Positions 1-8,331 are shown, counted from the first letter of the stretch. The stretch: 64,000 bases of DNA from Seohaeicola sp024304985 (GCF_028802875.1 NZ_JARAMP010000001.1:248001-312000), one strand, 5' to 3'. Made by a program: numbers and translations. Notes: a model not told the origin generated them from the sequence alone.

Positions 1-410
1 ATGTAATGATAGATCGGGGTGCCATCCAGCATCGAGAACCGCGTCGTGCCATCGGGCATAAGACCCTGCCCTTGGGTGTTGCGGATCGCGGTGCAGAGGT
101 TGGTCTTGCCGGACAGGCAGGAATAGCATTCGCGGCATTCCGGCGTATAAAGCGGGATCACGTGATCGCCCGGCTTCAGCGTGGTCACGCCCTCGCCCAC
201 CTCGATCACGATCCCTGCGCCCTCATGGCCGAGGATGCAGGGGAAAAGCCCCTCCGGGTCCGCGCCCGAGCGGGTGAATTCATCCGTGTGGCAGATGCCG
301 GTCGCCTTGACCTCGATCAGGACTTCGCCCCTTTTCGGTCCTTCAAGGTTCACTTCCATCACTTCCAGCGGTTTGCCGGCCTCAAGGGCCACTGCGGCAC
401 GTGTGCGCAT
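1..410 (-). CDS. frmA: S-(hydroxymethyl)glutathione dehydrogenase / class III alcohol dehydrogenase, N-terminal part (cut by window edge)
   Basis: Oxidises S-hydroxymethylglutathione, formed from formaldehyde and glutathione, to S-formylglutathione in the cytoplasm with NAD+. About 136 codons are visible, reading leftward from the ATG at 410, and the frame stays open to position 1. Zinc-enzyme motifs are in order: GICHTDE, with the catalytic-zinc Cys at about residue 40; the GHEGAG motif at 61-66; and the structural-zinc cysteines at about 92, 95, 98 and 106 (TPECxxCxxC...C). CHTDEFTRSG followed by the four-Cys lobe is typical of the class III (glutathione-dependent) branch rather than ordinary alcohol dehydrogenases. 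The NAD-binding half lies outside the window. It faces away from the lipoprotein gene at 538. Confidence 0.93.
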   Translation of the reverse strand, partial: MRTRAAVALEAGKPLEVMEVNLEGPKRGEVLIEVKATGICHTDEFTRSGADPEGLFPCILGHEGAGIVIEVGEGVTTLKPGDHVIPLYTPECRECYSCLSGKTNLCTAIRNTQGQGLMPDGTTRFSMLDGTPIYHY

Positions 411-537
411 GTCTCGCGTCCTCCTGTTGTTGGGCGCCACCTTTTGCGAAAGCGCGCCGATATTCAACCTCCTCCTACCCGGCGGCGCGGTTTCGGTCTA
501 GGCTGCAAGCGGATCAAATGCTGCAAAGGCCGACATC

Positions 538-813
538 ATGCATCATCCCGCCCCCGCCGCCCTTGGCGCCATCCTCATTCTGGCCGCCTGCGTGCCGGAA
601 GAGCCGAACGTCGCCCTGCCCGCCGAGGACGCCTGCGGCGCGGCCGCCCTGCAACAGTTGCTGGGTGCGCCTGTCGCCGATCAGGATTTTTCCGCGATCG
701 CGGCCCGGCGCATCATGGCCGATGGCAGTCCGATGACGATGGATTATCGCCCCGACCGTTTGAACGTGACCTATGACGCCCAAGGCCGGATCACGCGGAT
801 CTGGTGCGGCTGA
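538..813 (+). CDS. I78-family peptidase-inhibitor-like lipoprotein
   Basis: A 91-residue protein with an N-terminal hydrophobic segment ending in a lipobox (LAAC, Cys18), so probably lipid-anchored at the periplasmic side. The remainder fits the small inhibitor I78 family: DACGAAALQQLLG, then an R(I)MADGSPMTMDYRPDRLNV stretch and the C-terminal GRITRIWCG, with Cys residues near both ends. Family members inhibit serine peptidases such as subtilisin-like enzymes; the target here is unknown. An AAAGG ribosome-binding site precedes the ATG. It stands alone, divergent from frmA and followed by imuB after 79 bases. Confidence 0.82.
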   Translation: MHHPAPAALGAILILAACVPEEPNVALPAEDACGAAALQQLLGAPVADQDFSAIAARRIMADGSPMTMDYRPDRLNVTYDAQGRITRIWCG

Positions 814-857
814 GACCGTTGGCGGACTCGACTCTGTGCAGGGGCGGCGCTAGATAA

Positions 858-872
858 GAACAAATAGTGAAC
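858..872. promoter_or_regulatory. LexA (SOS) box, alphaproteobacterial type
   Basis: GAAC-AAATAGT-GAAC, a direct repeat with exactly seven bases between the two GAAC units. This is the consensus architecture of the alphaproteobacterial LexA site (GAAC/GTTC-N7). It ends 20 bases before the imuB start codon, where it could cover the promoter, so imuB should be derepressed on DNA damage. Confidence 0.85.
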
Positions 873-892
873 ATTTTGCCGTAAAGCTGCTC

Positions 893-2530
893 ATGGCCCC
901 CAAACGAATCCTCTCGCTCTGGTTTCCCCGCCTTGGCGCGGAACGGCTGCTGCGCGCGATGCGCGGCCTGCCCGATAAGCCTTTCGCGGTGGTCGAACAG
1001 ACCGGACAGATGCAGCGGATCGCCTCGGTCTCGGTGCTGGCACAGGGGGCGGGGGTCTATCCGGGTCAACCGCTGCGCGATGCGCTGGCGATCTGCCCCC
1101 AGCTTGCGACGCAGGCCCGGGATGCGGCGGCAGAGGCGGCGTTCCTGACGCGGCTGCGCCGCTGGGCCGGGCAATTCGCGCCGCTGGTGGCGGAAGAGCC
1201 GCCCGATGCGCTGACCCTTGACATCACGGGCTGCGCGCATCTGTTCGGCGGCGAGGCGGCGATGGTCGAGCGGATCGGTGCCGCGCTTGAAGGCATGGGC
1301 CTGTCGGTGCAGGCGGGTCTGGCCGATACGCCGGGGGCCGCCTGGGCGCTGGCACGGCATGCCGGAGGCCGCGCCGCGACAGGCCGCAGCGGGGACGCCA
1401 TCCAGCAGGAGGCGCGCGCCACCCGGTCGCGCGCCGCGGCACGGCCCCGCCATGCGCCCGGCCCCGGCGCCACAACCTTCGCCCCTGCCATCGCGGCGAT
1501 TGGCCAGACCCATTCCGCACTGGCCCGTCTGCCCGTAGCGGCGCTGCGACTGGACCCCGCTACGGTGGCGGAACTGACGCGGCTGGGCCTGCGCCATGTG
1601 GGCGATCTGACCGGACAACCCCGCGCGGCGCTGGCACGGCGCTTTGGCAAGGGGCTGGTGCTGCGGCTGGATCAGGCCCTGGGTAGCGCGCCCGAGCCGA
1701 TCAGCCCCGCCCGCCCCGACACGGCCTTTGCCACGCGCCTCAGCCTGCCGGAGCCCATCGGGCTTGAGGCGGACATGCTGGCCGCCCTCGACCGTCTGCT
1801 GCCGCGCCTGTGCGAGATGCTGCACGACAAGCGGCAGGGTGCGCGCATCCTGCGGCTTGAGGCGTATCGCAGCGATGGCCAGCGGCAGGACATTACCCTG
1901 ACCCTTGCCCGCGCCAGCCATGACCCCGCCCGCATCCGTCCACTTCTGGCGATGCGGCTGGATCAGATTGACGCGGGTTTCGGGATCGACATGTTCCGGC
2001 TTGAGGCGCTGCGCACCGAGCCGCTGCATGACAAACAGTCCAGCGGCCATCTGGAGGCTGCCCGCGCCGCCGCCAGCCGCGCCGCGCGTGACACCGCGAT
2101 CGAGGATCTGACGACCCGCCTTGGTGCCCGCATCGGGATGGAGGCGATCACCCGCCATCATCCCGGCAACAGCCATATCCCGGAGAAAGCGGCACAAATC
2201 CTGGCCGCCGCATGGTCGGAGCCCGCCCCCGACTGGCCCGCCCCTGCCGCCCCGCGCCCGGCGCTGCTATGGCGGCCCGAACCCGTGACGGCCCCGGACA
2301 CCCCTCACCCGCCCGCGCGGTTTCGCTGGCGGCGGCGCGATCTGGCGCTGGCCTGCGCGCAAGGCCCCGAGCGCATCGCGCCGGAATGGTGGCTGGACGA
2401 GCCCGACTGGCGCAGCGGCACGCGGGATTACTGGATCGTCACCACCGCATGCGGTAGCCGTCTGTGGCTCTACTTTGCGCATGGGGCAGCCATGTCGCGT
2501 GGCTGGTTCTGCCATGGCAGCTTTGCGTGA
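893..2530 (+). CDS. imuB: Y-family DNA polymerase-like protein ImuB (mutasome subunit)
   Basis: ImuB is a catalytically inactive Y-family polymerase relative that bridges the beta clamp and the error-prone polymerase DnaE2 during SOS mutagenesis. The N-terminus (ILSLWFPRLGAERLLR) replaces the DxD-bearing start of active Y polymerases, and LDITGCAHLFGGE (about 109-121) replaces the active-site SxDE motif, as expected for ImuB. The C-terminal tail with RFRWRRRDL, PEWW and DYW is also characteristic. Residues 161-208 form an Ala/Arg/Pro-rich stretch that looks like an added linker before the LPVAALRLDP helix-hairpin-helix region. No imuA is adjacent and no dnaE2 follows. The LexA box at 858-872 sits directly upstream. 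Confidence 0.88.
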   Translation: MAPKRILSLWFPRLGAERLLRAMRGLPDKPFAVVEQTGQMQRIASVSVLAQGAGVYPGQPLRDALAICPQLATQARDAAAEAAFLTRLRRWAGQFAPLVAEEPPDALTLDITGCAHLFGGEAAMVERIGAALEGMGLSVQAGLADTPGAAWALARHAGGRAATGRSGDAIQQEARATRSRAAARPRHAPGPGATTFAPAIAAIGQTHSALARLPVAALRLDPATVAELTRLGLRHVGDLTGQPRAALARRFGKGLVLRLDQALGSAPEPISPARPDTAFATRLSLPEPIGLEADMLAALDRLLPRLCEMLHDKRQGARILRLEAYRSDGQRQDITLTLARASHDPARIRPLLAMRLDQIDAGFGIDMFRLEALRTEPLHDKQSSGHLEAARAAASRAARDTAIEDLTTRLGARIGMEAITRHHPGNSHIPEKAAQILAAAWSEPAPDWPAPAAPRPALLWRPEPVTAPDTPHPPARFRWRRRDLALACAQGPERIAPEWWLDEPDWRSGTRDYWIVTTACGSRLWLYFAHGAAMSRGWFCHGSFA

Positions 2531-2540
2531 CAGGTCTGAA

Positions 2541-2604
2541 TTGAGTATTTACGGCAAGATGAAGCGGGGCGCGCATGCCCCTTCATCTTGCTGCAAATAC
2601 TCAA
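2541..2604. terminator. Large inverted repeat between convergent genes, probable bidirectional terminator; carries the dispersed CTTCATCTTGC/CAAATACTC motif twice
   Basis: The left arm at 2541-2564 and right arm at 2581-2604 are 24 bases each and complementary except at two positions. Inside lies a shorter GGGGC/GCCCC stem. The element is 10 bases after the imuB stop and just before the tail of the convergent TetR gene. Each arm is one copy of the dispersed motif described among the findings. Confidence 0.75.
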
Positions 2605-2614
2605 ATCCGACGCC

Positions 2615-3184
2615 TCAGACGGCGCGCAGGCCGCCCAGCACGAATTCGGCTGCCAGATCGGCATAGGCGGCACGGCTGAGGCCCTTGCCGGGGCGGTGCC
2701 ACATGTAGAACCAGTTGAGGATACCGAAGACCGACATGGTCAGAGCGCGCAGGTGATCGGCGTCCAGACCGGGGCGCGCGGCGTCCACCGCCTCGGCCAT
2801 CACCGTCACCAGCCGTCGCTGCGCGGCGATCAGGGGCGCCTGGCGTTCGGGCGGCAGTGTCTCCAGCGCGTCGAGTTGCAGTTTATGCTCGGCATCCGCA
2901 TCTTCATAGGCGGACAGAATGGCCCGGATCACACCGCGCAACCCCTCGCCGCTGGCGGATTCAACCACATCGACCAGCGCGCCCAGGTGGTCGTCCAGAA
3001 TATCGAACAGCAGGTCTTCCTTGCTGGTATAATAGTGATAGATCAACGCCTTGGACACGCCGCAATGTTTGGCGGCCCCGGTCATCGAGGCCCGGTCATA
3101 GCCATGCTGCGCAAAGTAGTCCGCCGCCCCTTTGCGCAGGGCGGCGCGTTTTTCATCGTGATCGCGTGCCAGTCCGCGCGCCAT
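2615..3184 (-). CDS. TetR-family regulator of phenylacetate catabolism (PaaR-type)
   Basis: A 189-residue TetR repressor. The N-terminal helix-turn-helix is visible at about residues 12-58 (ASMTGAAKHCGVSKALIYHYYTSKEDLL). The C-terminal ligand domain ends FVLGGLRAV. It is co-directional with paaK and lies 17 bases downstream of it, so it is probably the last gene of paaI-paaJ-paaK-tetR. TetR regulators in this position in alpha- and betaproteobacteria repress paa genes and release DNA with phenylacetyl-CoA; that assignment is by context, not shown by sequence. A candidate operator is at 6192-6203. The start is the ATG inside the second copy of a 16-bp tandem duplication. Confidence 0.82.
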   Translation of the reverse strand: MARGLARDHDEKRAALRKGAADYFAQHGYDRASMTGAAKHCGVSKALIYHYYTSKEDLLFDILDDHLGALVDVVESASGEGLRGVIRAILSAYEDADAEHKLQLDALETLPPERQAPLIAAQRRLVTVMAEAVDAARPGLDADHLRALTMSVFGILNWFYMWHRPGKGLSRAAYADLAAEFVLGGLRAV

Positions 3185-3211
3185 GTCAGTCGCCCGCCAT
3201 GTCAGTCGCCC
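3180..3211. repeat. Perfect 16-bp tandem duplication at the paaK/tetR junction
   Basis: GCCATGTCAGTCGCCC occurs twice back to back (3180-3195 and 3196-3211). On the minus strand each copy reads GGGCGACTGACATGGC, meaning a stop (TGA) followed one base later by a start (ATG). The duplication therefore gives paaK its stop, then a four-codon frame (M-A-G-D-stop) at 3200-3186, then the tetR start. Confidence 0.9.
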
Positions 3212-4512
3212 TTGGGGCGGTTGTCGATGATGCGCACGGCCTTGCCTTCGCTGCGGGCCACGCCGCCCGGATCGAAGACATGGATTTCGACGGACAGGCC
3301 GACCATCTGCTTGATCCGATGGGACATGTCCCGTGCCGCCGCCTCACGTCCAGAGGGGCCGACCCCCTCGCAGGCTTCGCAGAGCACGCGCATCGCATCC
3401 ATCCGCCCCTTGCGGTGCAGTTCGATCTGGAAATGCGGGGCAAGGTCGCGGACCTGCATCAGCACTTCCTCGATCTGGGTCGGGAAGACGTTGACGCCGC
3501 GCAGGATGATCATGTCGTCGCTGCGCCCGGTGATCTTTTCCATCCGCCGCATGCTGCGCGCCGTGCCCGGCATCAGCCGGGTCAGATCGCGGGTGCGATA
3601 ACGGACAATCGGGAACGCCTCCTTGGTGAGAGAGGTGAAGACCAGCTCGCCCAGCTCGCCATCCGGCAGCACCTCGCCCGTGTCGGGGTTGATCACCTCG
3701 GGGTAGAAGTGATCTTCCCAGATATGCAGACCGTCCTTGGTTTCCACGCATTCATTGGCGACCCCCGGCCCCATCACCTCGGACAGGCCGTAGATATCGA
3801 CGGCATGCATATCAAAGGCATCCTCGATCTCGCGGCGCATGGCATTGGTCCATGGCTCGGCCCCGAAGATCCCCACCTTGAGCGGCGATTTGCGCGGGTC
3901 GAGCCCCTGTTTGGCGTATTCGTCCAGGATCGACAGCGCGTAGGAGGGCGTCACCGTGATCCCGTCGGCGCGGAAATCCTCGATCAGGCGGACCTGCCGG
4001 GGTGTCATGCCACCGGATACCGGCACCGTGGTCAGGCCCAGCTTGTCTGCCCCCAGATGGATCCCCAAGCCGCCGGTGAAAAGCCCATAGCCATAAGCGT
4101 TGTGCAGGATATGCCCCGGACGCAGCCCCGCCGCGCGCAAGCTGCGCGCCACGACCGAGCCCCAGACATCCAGATCGGCGCGGGTATAACCGACCACCGT
4201 GGGCTGACCGGTCGTGCCGGATGAGGCATGGACCCGCGCGACCTGTTCACGCGGCACGGCGAACATGCCGAAGGGGTAATTGGCCCGCAGATCGGCTTTC
4301 GTTGTGAACGGGAATTTCGCCAGATCGGAAAGGGATGTCAGATCGTCCGGGTGCACCCCCGCCGCGTCGAAACTGGCGCGGTAATGGGGCACGTTGTCAT
4401 AGGCGTGGCGCAGCGACCATTTCATCCGCTCCAGTTGCAGCGCCGACAGTTCGTCCCGGCTGGCGGTCTCGATCGGTTCCAGATCGCCGGGTTTCGGGGA
4501 GAGGTCTTCCAT
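3202..4512 (-). CDS. paaK: Phenylacetate-CoA ligase
   Basis: Activates phenylacetate with ATP and CoA to phenylacetyl-CoA, the first step of the aerobic hybrid pathway. The 436-residue protein has the adenylate-forming motifs HASSGTTGQPT (about 95-105), FGAEPW (216-221) and YGLSEVMGPG (241-250), followed by the small C-terminal domain starting near YRTRDLTRL; the length matches the family. The ATG at 4512 is chosen because it overlaps the paaJ stop as TGATG and removes a longer non-homologous N-terminus. It is co-transcribed with paaI and paaJ upstream and probably tetR downstream. Confidence 0.95.
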   Translation of the reverse strand: MEDLSPKPGDLEPIETASRDELSALQLERMKWSLRHAYDNVPHYRASFDAAGVHPDDLTSLSDLAKFPFTTKADLRANYPFGMFAVPREQVARVHASSGTTGQPTVVGYTRADLDVWGSVVARSLRAAGLRPGHILHNAYGYGLFTGGLGIHLGADKLGLTTVPVSGGMTPRQVRLIEDFRADGITVTPSYALSILDEYAKQGLDPRKSPLKVGIFGAEPWTNAMRREIEDAFDMHAVDIYGLSEVMGPGVANECVETKDGLHIWEDHFYPEVINPDTGEVLPDGELGELVFTSLTKEAFPIVRYRTRDLTRLMPGTARSMRRMEKITGRSDDMIILRGVNVFPTQIEEVLMQVRDLAPHFQIELHRKGRMDAMRVLCEACEGVGPSGREAAARDMSHRIKQMVGLSVEIHVFDPGGVARSEGKAVRIIDNRPKGD

Positions 4513-5705
4513 CACACAGCCTCCAACATCAGGGCGATGCCCTGGCCCACGCCGATGCACATGGTGCAGATCGCGCGTTTGGCCCCTGCATCCGACAGGT
4601 TGATCGCCGCCGTCAGCGCCAGCCGCGCACCGGACATGCCCAAAGGATGGCCCAGCGCGATGGCCCCGCCGTGGGGGTTCACGTGATCCGCGTCATCGGG
4701 CAGGCCCAGTTGGCGCATCGTGGCCAGACCTTGGGCGGCAAAGGCCTCGTTCAGCTCGACAAAGTCGATATCGCTGATCTTGAGCCCGTGCCGGTCCAGC
4801 AAAGCCTGCGACGCGGGTGCAGGTCCGATGCCCATGATGCGGGGGGGCACGCCGACCGTGGCCATCGACACGATCCGCGCCTTAGGCGTCAGCCCGTATT
4901 TCGCCACCGCATCAGCAGAGGCAATGATCAGCGCCGCAGCCCCGTCGTTCACGCCCGAGGCGTTGCCCGCCGTGACCGAGCCGCCCTCGCGGAAGGGCGT
5001 GGGCAGCGCGGCCAGCTTGTCGATCGTTGTGGCGCGGGGGTGTTCGTCCTGCGAGACCACCACCGGATCGCCCTTGCGCTGCGGGATCGTCACAGGAGCA
5101 ATCTCACGCGCGAGCCGCCCGCTTTCGATGGCCGCAATGGCGCGCATCTGCGAGCGCAGGGCGAAGGCATCCTGATCGGCGCGGGAGATGTTGAAATCCG
5201 CCGCCACGTTTTCGGCGGTTTCAGGCATGGAATCGGTGCCGTAGGCCTTGTGCATCGCCCGGTTCACGAATCGCCAGCCGATGGTGGTGTCATAGATCTC
5301 GGCCCGGCGGGAAAAGGCGCTGTCGGCCTTGGGCATCACCAAGGGGGCGCGCGACATCGATTCGACGCCGCCTGCCAGAACGACCTCGGCCTCGCCCGTC
5401 TTGATGGCGCGCGCGGCTTGGCCCACGGCATCGAGGCCCGAGCCGCAGAGGCGGTTCACGGTGACGCCCGGCACGCCTTCGCCAAGGCCCGCCAGCAGCA
5501 CGGCCATGCGGGCGACGTTGCGGTTATCCTCGCCCGCCTGATTGGCGCAGCCCATGATGCATTCATCCACCGTCATGCCGGGAAACTGCGCCGTGACGGC
5601 GCGGATCACACCGGCCAGCAGATCATCGGGCCGGACCGAGGACAGTGCCCCGCCATAGCGGCCGATCGGGGTGCGCAGCCCCTCGCACAGGAATGCCTCT
5701 CTCAT
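4512..5705 (-). CDS. paaJ: 3-oxoadipyl-CoA / 3-oxo-5,6-dehydrosuberyl-CoA thiolase
   Basis: A 397-residue thiolase that cleaves 3-oxo-5,6-dehydrosuberyl-CoA and 3-oxoadipyl-CoA with CoA at the end of phenylacetate breakdown, giving acetyl-CoA and succinyl-CoA. The nucleophile is Cys87 in VNRLCGSGLDA. The catalytic His lies in ALGHPLGMSGAR and the second Cys in CTMCIGVGQG near the C-terminus. NQAGEDNRNVARMA and the GIALMLEAV end match the PcaF/PaaJ subfamily better than acetyl-CoA acetyltransferases. Its start overlaps the paaI stop as ATGA and its end overlaps paaK, indicating translational coupling. Confidence 0.94.
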   Translation of the reverse strand: MREAFLCEGLRTPIGRYGGALSSVRPDDLLAGVIRAVTAQFPGMTVDECIMGCANQAGEDNRNVARMAVLLAGLGEGVPGVTVNRLCGSGLDAVGQAARAIKTGEAEVVLAGGVESMSRAPLVMPKADSAFSRRAEIYDTTIGWRFVNRAMHKAYGTDSMPETAENVAADFNISRADQDAFALRSQMRAIAAIESGRLAREIAPVTIPQRKGDPVVVSQDEHPRATTIDKLAALPTPFREGGSVTAGNASGVNDGAAALIIASADAVAKYGLTPKARIVSMATVGVPPRIMGIGPAPASQALLDRHGLKISDIDFVELNEAFAAQGLATMRQLGLPDDADHVNPHGGAIALGHPLGMSGARLALTAAINLSDAGAKRAICTMCIGVGQGIALMLEAV

Positions 5706-6148
5706 GCCTTGTCCTCCGTTGTCTTTTCCTTGAAATGTTCGCCGGACACCTGCCGCGACAGGCCACGGAACAGGGCGACCTTGCGCCCATCCTCGCCCGT
5801 CACCAGTGCGTCATAGACGCCGGAACGTCCGGCCAGATGCACCTCGGTGGCTGTCGCGGTCAGCACCTCGCCGGGTTTGCCGGGGCTGAGGAAGGTGATC
5901 GTATTCTCCTGCGCGACGACCAGCTTGTTGTGGCTGTTGCAGGCATAGGCAAAGGCGGTATCGGCCAGCGTGAAAATATAGCCGCCGTGGCAGATGCCAT
6001 GCCCGTTCAAGTGTTCAGGCCGCACGGTCATGGTCATCGTGGCCTGACCGGGGGCGATCCGGGTGAGTTTCAGGTCAAGGGATTGCGAGGCCACATCGGT
6101 GGACCACATCGCAGCCGCCGAGCGTTCGGCGCGTTCCTGAGGCGTCAT
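5702..6148 (-). CDS. paaI: Hydroxyphenylacetyl-CoA thioesterase (hotdog fold)
   Basis: A 148-residue hotdog thioesterase. PaaI enzymes hydrolyse ring-hydroxylated phenylacetyl-CoAs and rescue CoA from dead-end products of the paa pathway. The signature HLNGHGICHGGYIFTLADTAFAYACNS is present (around residues 45-72), with the catalytic Asp in LADTAF. The ATG at 6148 is preceded by GGGGAGGAGA; an upstream in-frame start would add residues unlike the family. It is first in the minus-strand paaI-paaJ-paaK-tetR run and is divergent from paaZ across 128 bases holding a candidate operator. Confidence 0.93.
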   Translation of the reverse strand: MTPQERAERSAAAMWSTDVASQSLDLKLTRIAPGQATMTMTVRPEHLNGHGICHGGYIFTLADTAFAYACNSHNKLVVAQENTITFLSPGKPGEVLTATATEVHLAGRSGVYDALVTGEDGRKVALFRGLSRQVSGEHFKEKTTEDKA

Positions 6149-6191
6149 GGTCTCTCCTCCCCCTGACATTTCCCGCAGCCTGCACAAAACC

Positions 6192-6203
6192 GACCACGCG
6201 GTC
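6192..6203. promoter_or_regulatory. Candidate operator in the paaI/paaZ divergent promoter region
   Basis: GACC-ACGC-GGTC, an inverted repeat with 4-bp arms in an ACCGACC context, lies about 45 bases upstream of paaI and 73 upstream of paaZ. Its position would let one TetR-type repressor control both directions. The arms are short and the site is proposed mainly from position. Confidence 0.4.
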
Positions 6204-6276
6204 AAGAGTATTGCTTTGACCTGCAACCTGCGCCATGCTGCGCGGCATGATGCGCGATCTCAAGGGAGGATTTCCG

Positions 6277-8307
6277 ATGCTCAGACCCCATAGCTATGCC
6301 TGCGGCCAATGGATCGCGCCGGGCGCTGCGGCGGCGGATATCATCGGCCCCGTCACGGGCCAGGTGATCGCGCGGGCGGGTGGCGCCGCGCTCGACATGC
6401 AGGCGATGCTGGATCATGCGCGGCTTGTGGGTGGCCCTGCCCTGCGCGCGATGGGATTTCACGACCGTGCCCGTATGATCAAGGCGCTGGCCGGGTATCT
6501 GGATAAGCGAAAAGAGCAGCTTTATGCGTTGAACCCCATGACCGGGGCGACGCGGCGGGATGGCTGGGTGGATATCGACGGCGGGATCGGCACAATGGGC
6601 CTGTTCGCCGCCAAGGGGCGGCGCGAGATGCCCGATGGTCATGTCTATATCGACGGCGATGTGGAAATGCTCAGCCGCAAGGGCACCTTCCTTGGGCAGC
6701 ATATCGCGGTGCCCTTGCAAGGTGTGGCGGTGCAGATCAACGCCTTCAACTTCCCGGTCTGGGGGATGCTTGAGAAGCTGGCCCCGGCCCTGTTGGCGGG
6801 GGTGCCGTCGATCGTCAAGCCTGCGACGCAGACCTGCTATCTGACCGAGGCTTGCGTGCGGCTGATCGTTGACAGCGGCATCCTGCCTGAGGGTGCGCTG
6901 CAACTGGTGATCGGGCGGACGGGGGACATGCTGGACCGTCTGGGCGCTCAGGATGTGGTGGCCTTTACCGGATCGGCGGATACCGCGCTGATGCTGCGGA
7001 GCAATCCGGCGTTGATGCGCCATTCGACGCGGTTCATGGCGGAGCAGGACAGTCTGAACGCGTCGATCCTTGGGCCGGATGCGGGGGTGGAGAGTGCGGA
7101 ATTTGCCCTGTTCATCAAGGAAGCCGTGACCGAGATCACCACGAAAGCCGGGCAGAAATGCACCGCCACGCGGCGTTTGATCGTGCCCGCGGCGATGATG
7201 GAGGCGGTGGGCGAGGCGCTGTCCGAGAAACTGGCCTCGATCACGGTGGGCAATCCGGCGGCTGAGGGCGTGCGGATGGGGGCGCTCGCCTCTCATGCGC
7301 AGAAGGCCGATGTTCTGACGCGACTGGCGCAGTTGCAGGCTGAGGCGCGGCTGATCCATGGCGATCCCGGCAAGATAACGCTGGTGGATGCGGACCCCGA
7401 TCAAGCGTTCTTGCCGCCGATGCTGCTGTCCTGCGCTGATCCCGATGCGGCGCGTGCGGTGCATGAGGTGGAGGCATTCGGGCCGCTGTCGACCCTCATG
7501 CCCTACCGCGACACGGCCCATGCGGCTTCGCTCGCCAATCGCGGCGGCGGCTCGCTTGTCTCGTCGCTCTTCACCGCTGATCCAAGCGTCGCGCGTCAGA
7601 TCGTGCTGGACAGCGCCGCCTGGCATGGGCGCATCTATATCAACAACGCCACATCGGCGGCCGAGGCGACGGGACATGGTTCCCCCCTGCCCCATATGAT
7701 CCATGGCGGGCCGGGCCGCGCGGGAGGGGGCGAGGAATTGGGCGGCGTGCGCGGCGTGCTGCATTACATGCAGCGCACGGCCATTCAGGGCAGCCCCGAC
7801 ATGTTGAGTGCCATCACCGGCACATGGGTGAATGGCAGCGCACAAACGACGAATGCCACCCATCCGTTCCAGCGGACCTTCACCGAGATCCAGATCGGCG
7901 AGACGATCCACACCGATCCCCGCACCGTCACGCTGGAGGATATCGAGCATTTCGCCCATTTCACCGGCGACACCTTCTATGCCCACATGGATGAGGACGC
8001 CGCCCGCGCGAACCCGTTTTTCCCCGGTCGCGTCGCCCATGGCTATCTGTTGCTCAGCTTTGCGGCGGGCCTGTTCGTGCAACCCGATCCCGGCCCGGTT
8101 CTGGCCAATACCGGCCTCAACGCCCTCAGCTTCCAGAAGCCTGTCAGCCCCGGCGACAGCATCCGCGTGGCGCTGACCTGCAAGCGCAAGACGCGGCGCA
8201 CCGACAGCTATGGCGAGGTGGCGTGGAACGCGACCCTGACCAATCAGGATGGCGATCAGGTGGCGCAATACGAGCTTCTGACCATGGTGGCCTATACGCG
8301 CGGCTGA
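6277..8307 (+). CDS. paaZ: Bifunctional oxepin-CoA hydrolase / 3-oxo-5,6-dehydrosuberyl-CoA semialdehyde dehydrogenase
   Basis: Opens the oxepin-CoA ring and oxidises the resulting reactive semialdehyde with NADP+. The 676-residue protein is a fusion, as in E. coli PaaZ: an aldehyde dehydrogenase domain (about 1-510; NAFNFPVWG, EQDSLN with the general base Glu, AGQKCTATRR with the catalytic Cys) and a C-terminal MaoC/R-hydratase domain (about 530-676; DIEHFAHFTGDTFYAHMDEDAA, RVAHGYLLLSFAAGLF). The ATG at 6277 has AAGGGAGG eight bases upstream; an earlier in-frame ATG at 6235 lacks one. It is divergent from paaI, which favours shared control. Confidence 0.96.
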   Translation: MLRPHSYACGQWIAPGAAAADIIGPVTGQVIARAGGAALDMQAMLDHARLVGGPALRAMGFHDRARMIKALAGYLDKRKEQLYALNPMTGATRRDGWVDIDGGIGTMGLFAAKGRREMPDGHVYIDGDVEMLSRKGTFLGQHIAVPLQGVAVQINAFNFPVWGMLEKLAPALLAGVPSIVKPATQTCYLTEACVRLIVDSGILPEGALQLVIGRTGDMLDRLGAQDVVAFTGSADTALMLRSNPALMRHSTRFMAEQDSLNASILGPDAGVESAEFALFIKEAVTEITTKAGQKCTATRRLIVPAAMMEAVGEALSEKLASITVGNPAAEGVRMGALASHAQKADVLTRLAQLQAEARLIHGDPGKITLVDADPDQAFLPPMLLSCADPDAARAVHEVEAFGPLSTLMPYRDTAHAASLANRGGGSLVSSLFTADPSVARQIVLDSAAWHGRIYINNATSAAEATGHGSPLPHMIHGGPGRAGGGEELGGVRGVLHYMQRTAIQGSPDMLSAITGTWVNGSAQTTNATHPFQRTFTEIQIGETIHTDPRTVTLEDIEHFAHFTGDTFYAHMDEDAARANPFFPGRVAHGYLLLSFAAGLFVQPDPGPVLANTGLNALSFQKPVSPGDSIRVALTCKRKTRRTDSYGEVAWNATLTNQDGDQVAQYELLTMVAYTRG

Positions 8308-8308
8308 T

Positions 8309-8331
8309 GCTTCTTCTTGCTCCAAATATCC
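8309..8331 (+). repeat. Dispersed intergenic motif copy after paaZ
   Basis: GCTTCTTCTTGCTCCAAATATCC begins one base after the paaZ stop codon. It matches the CTTCTTCTTGCnnCAAATATCC form of the recurring motif. No hairpin accompanies this copy. Confidence 0.6.
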
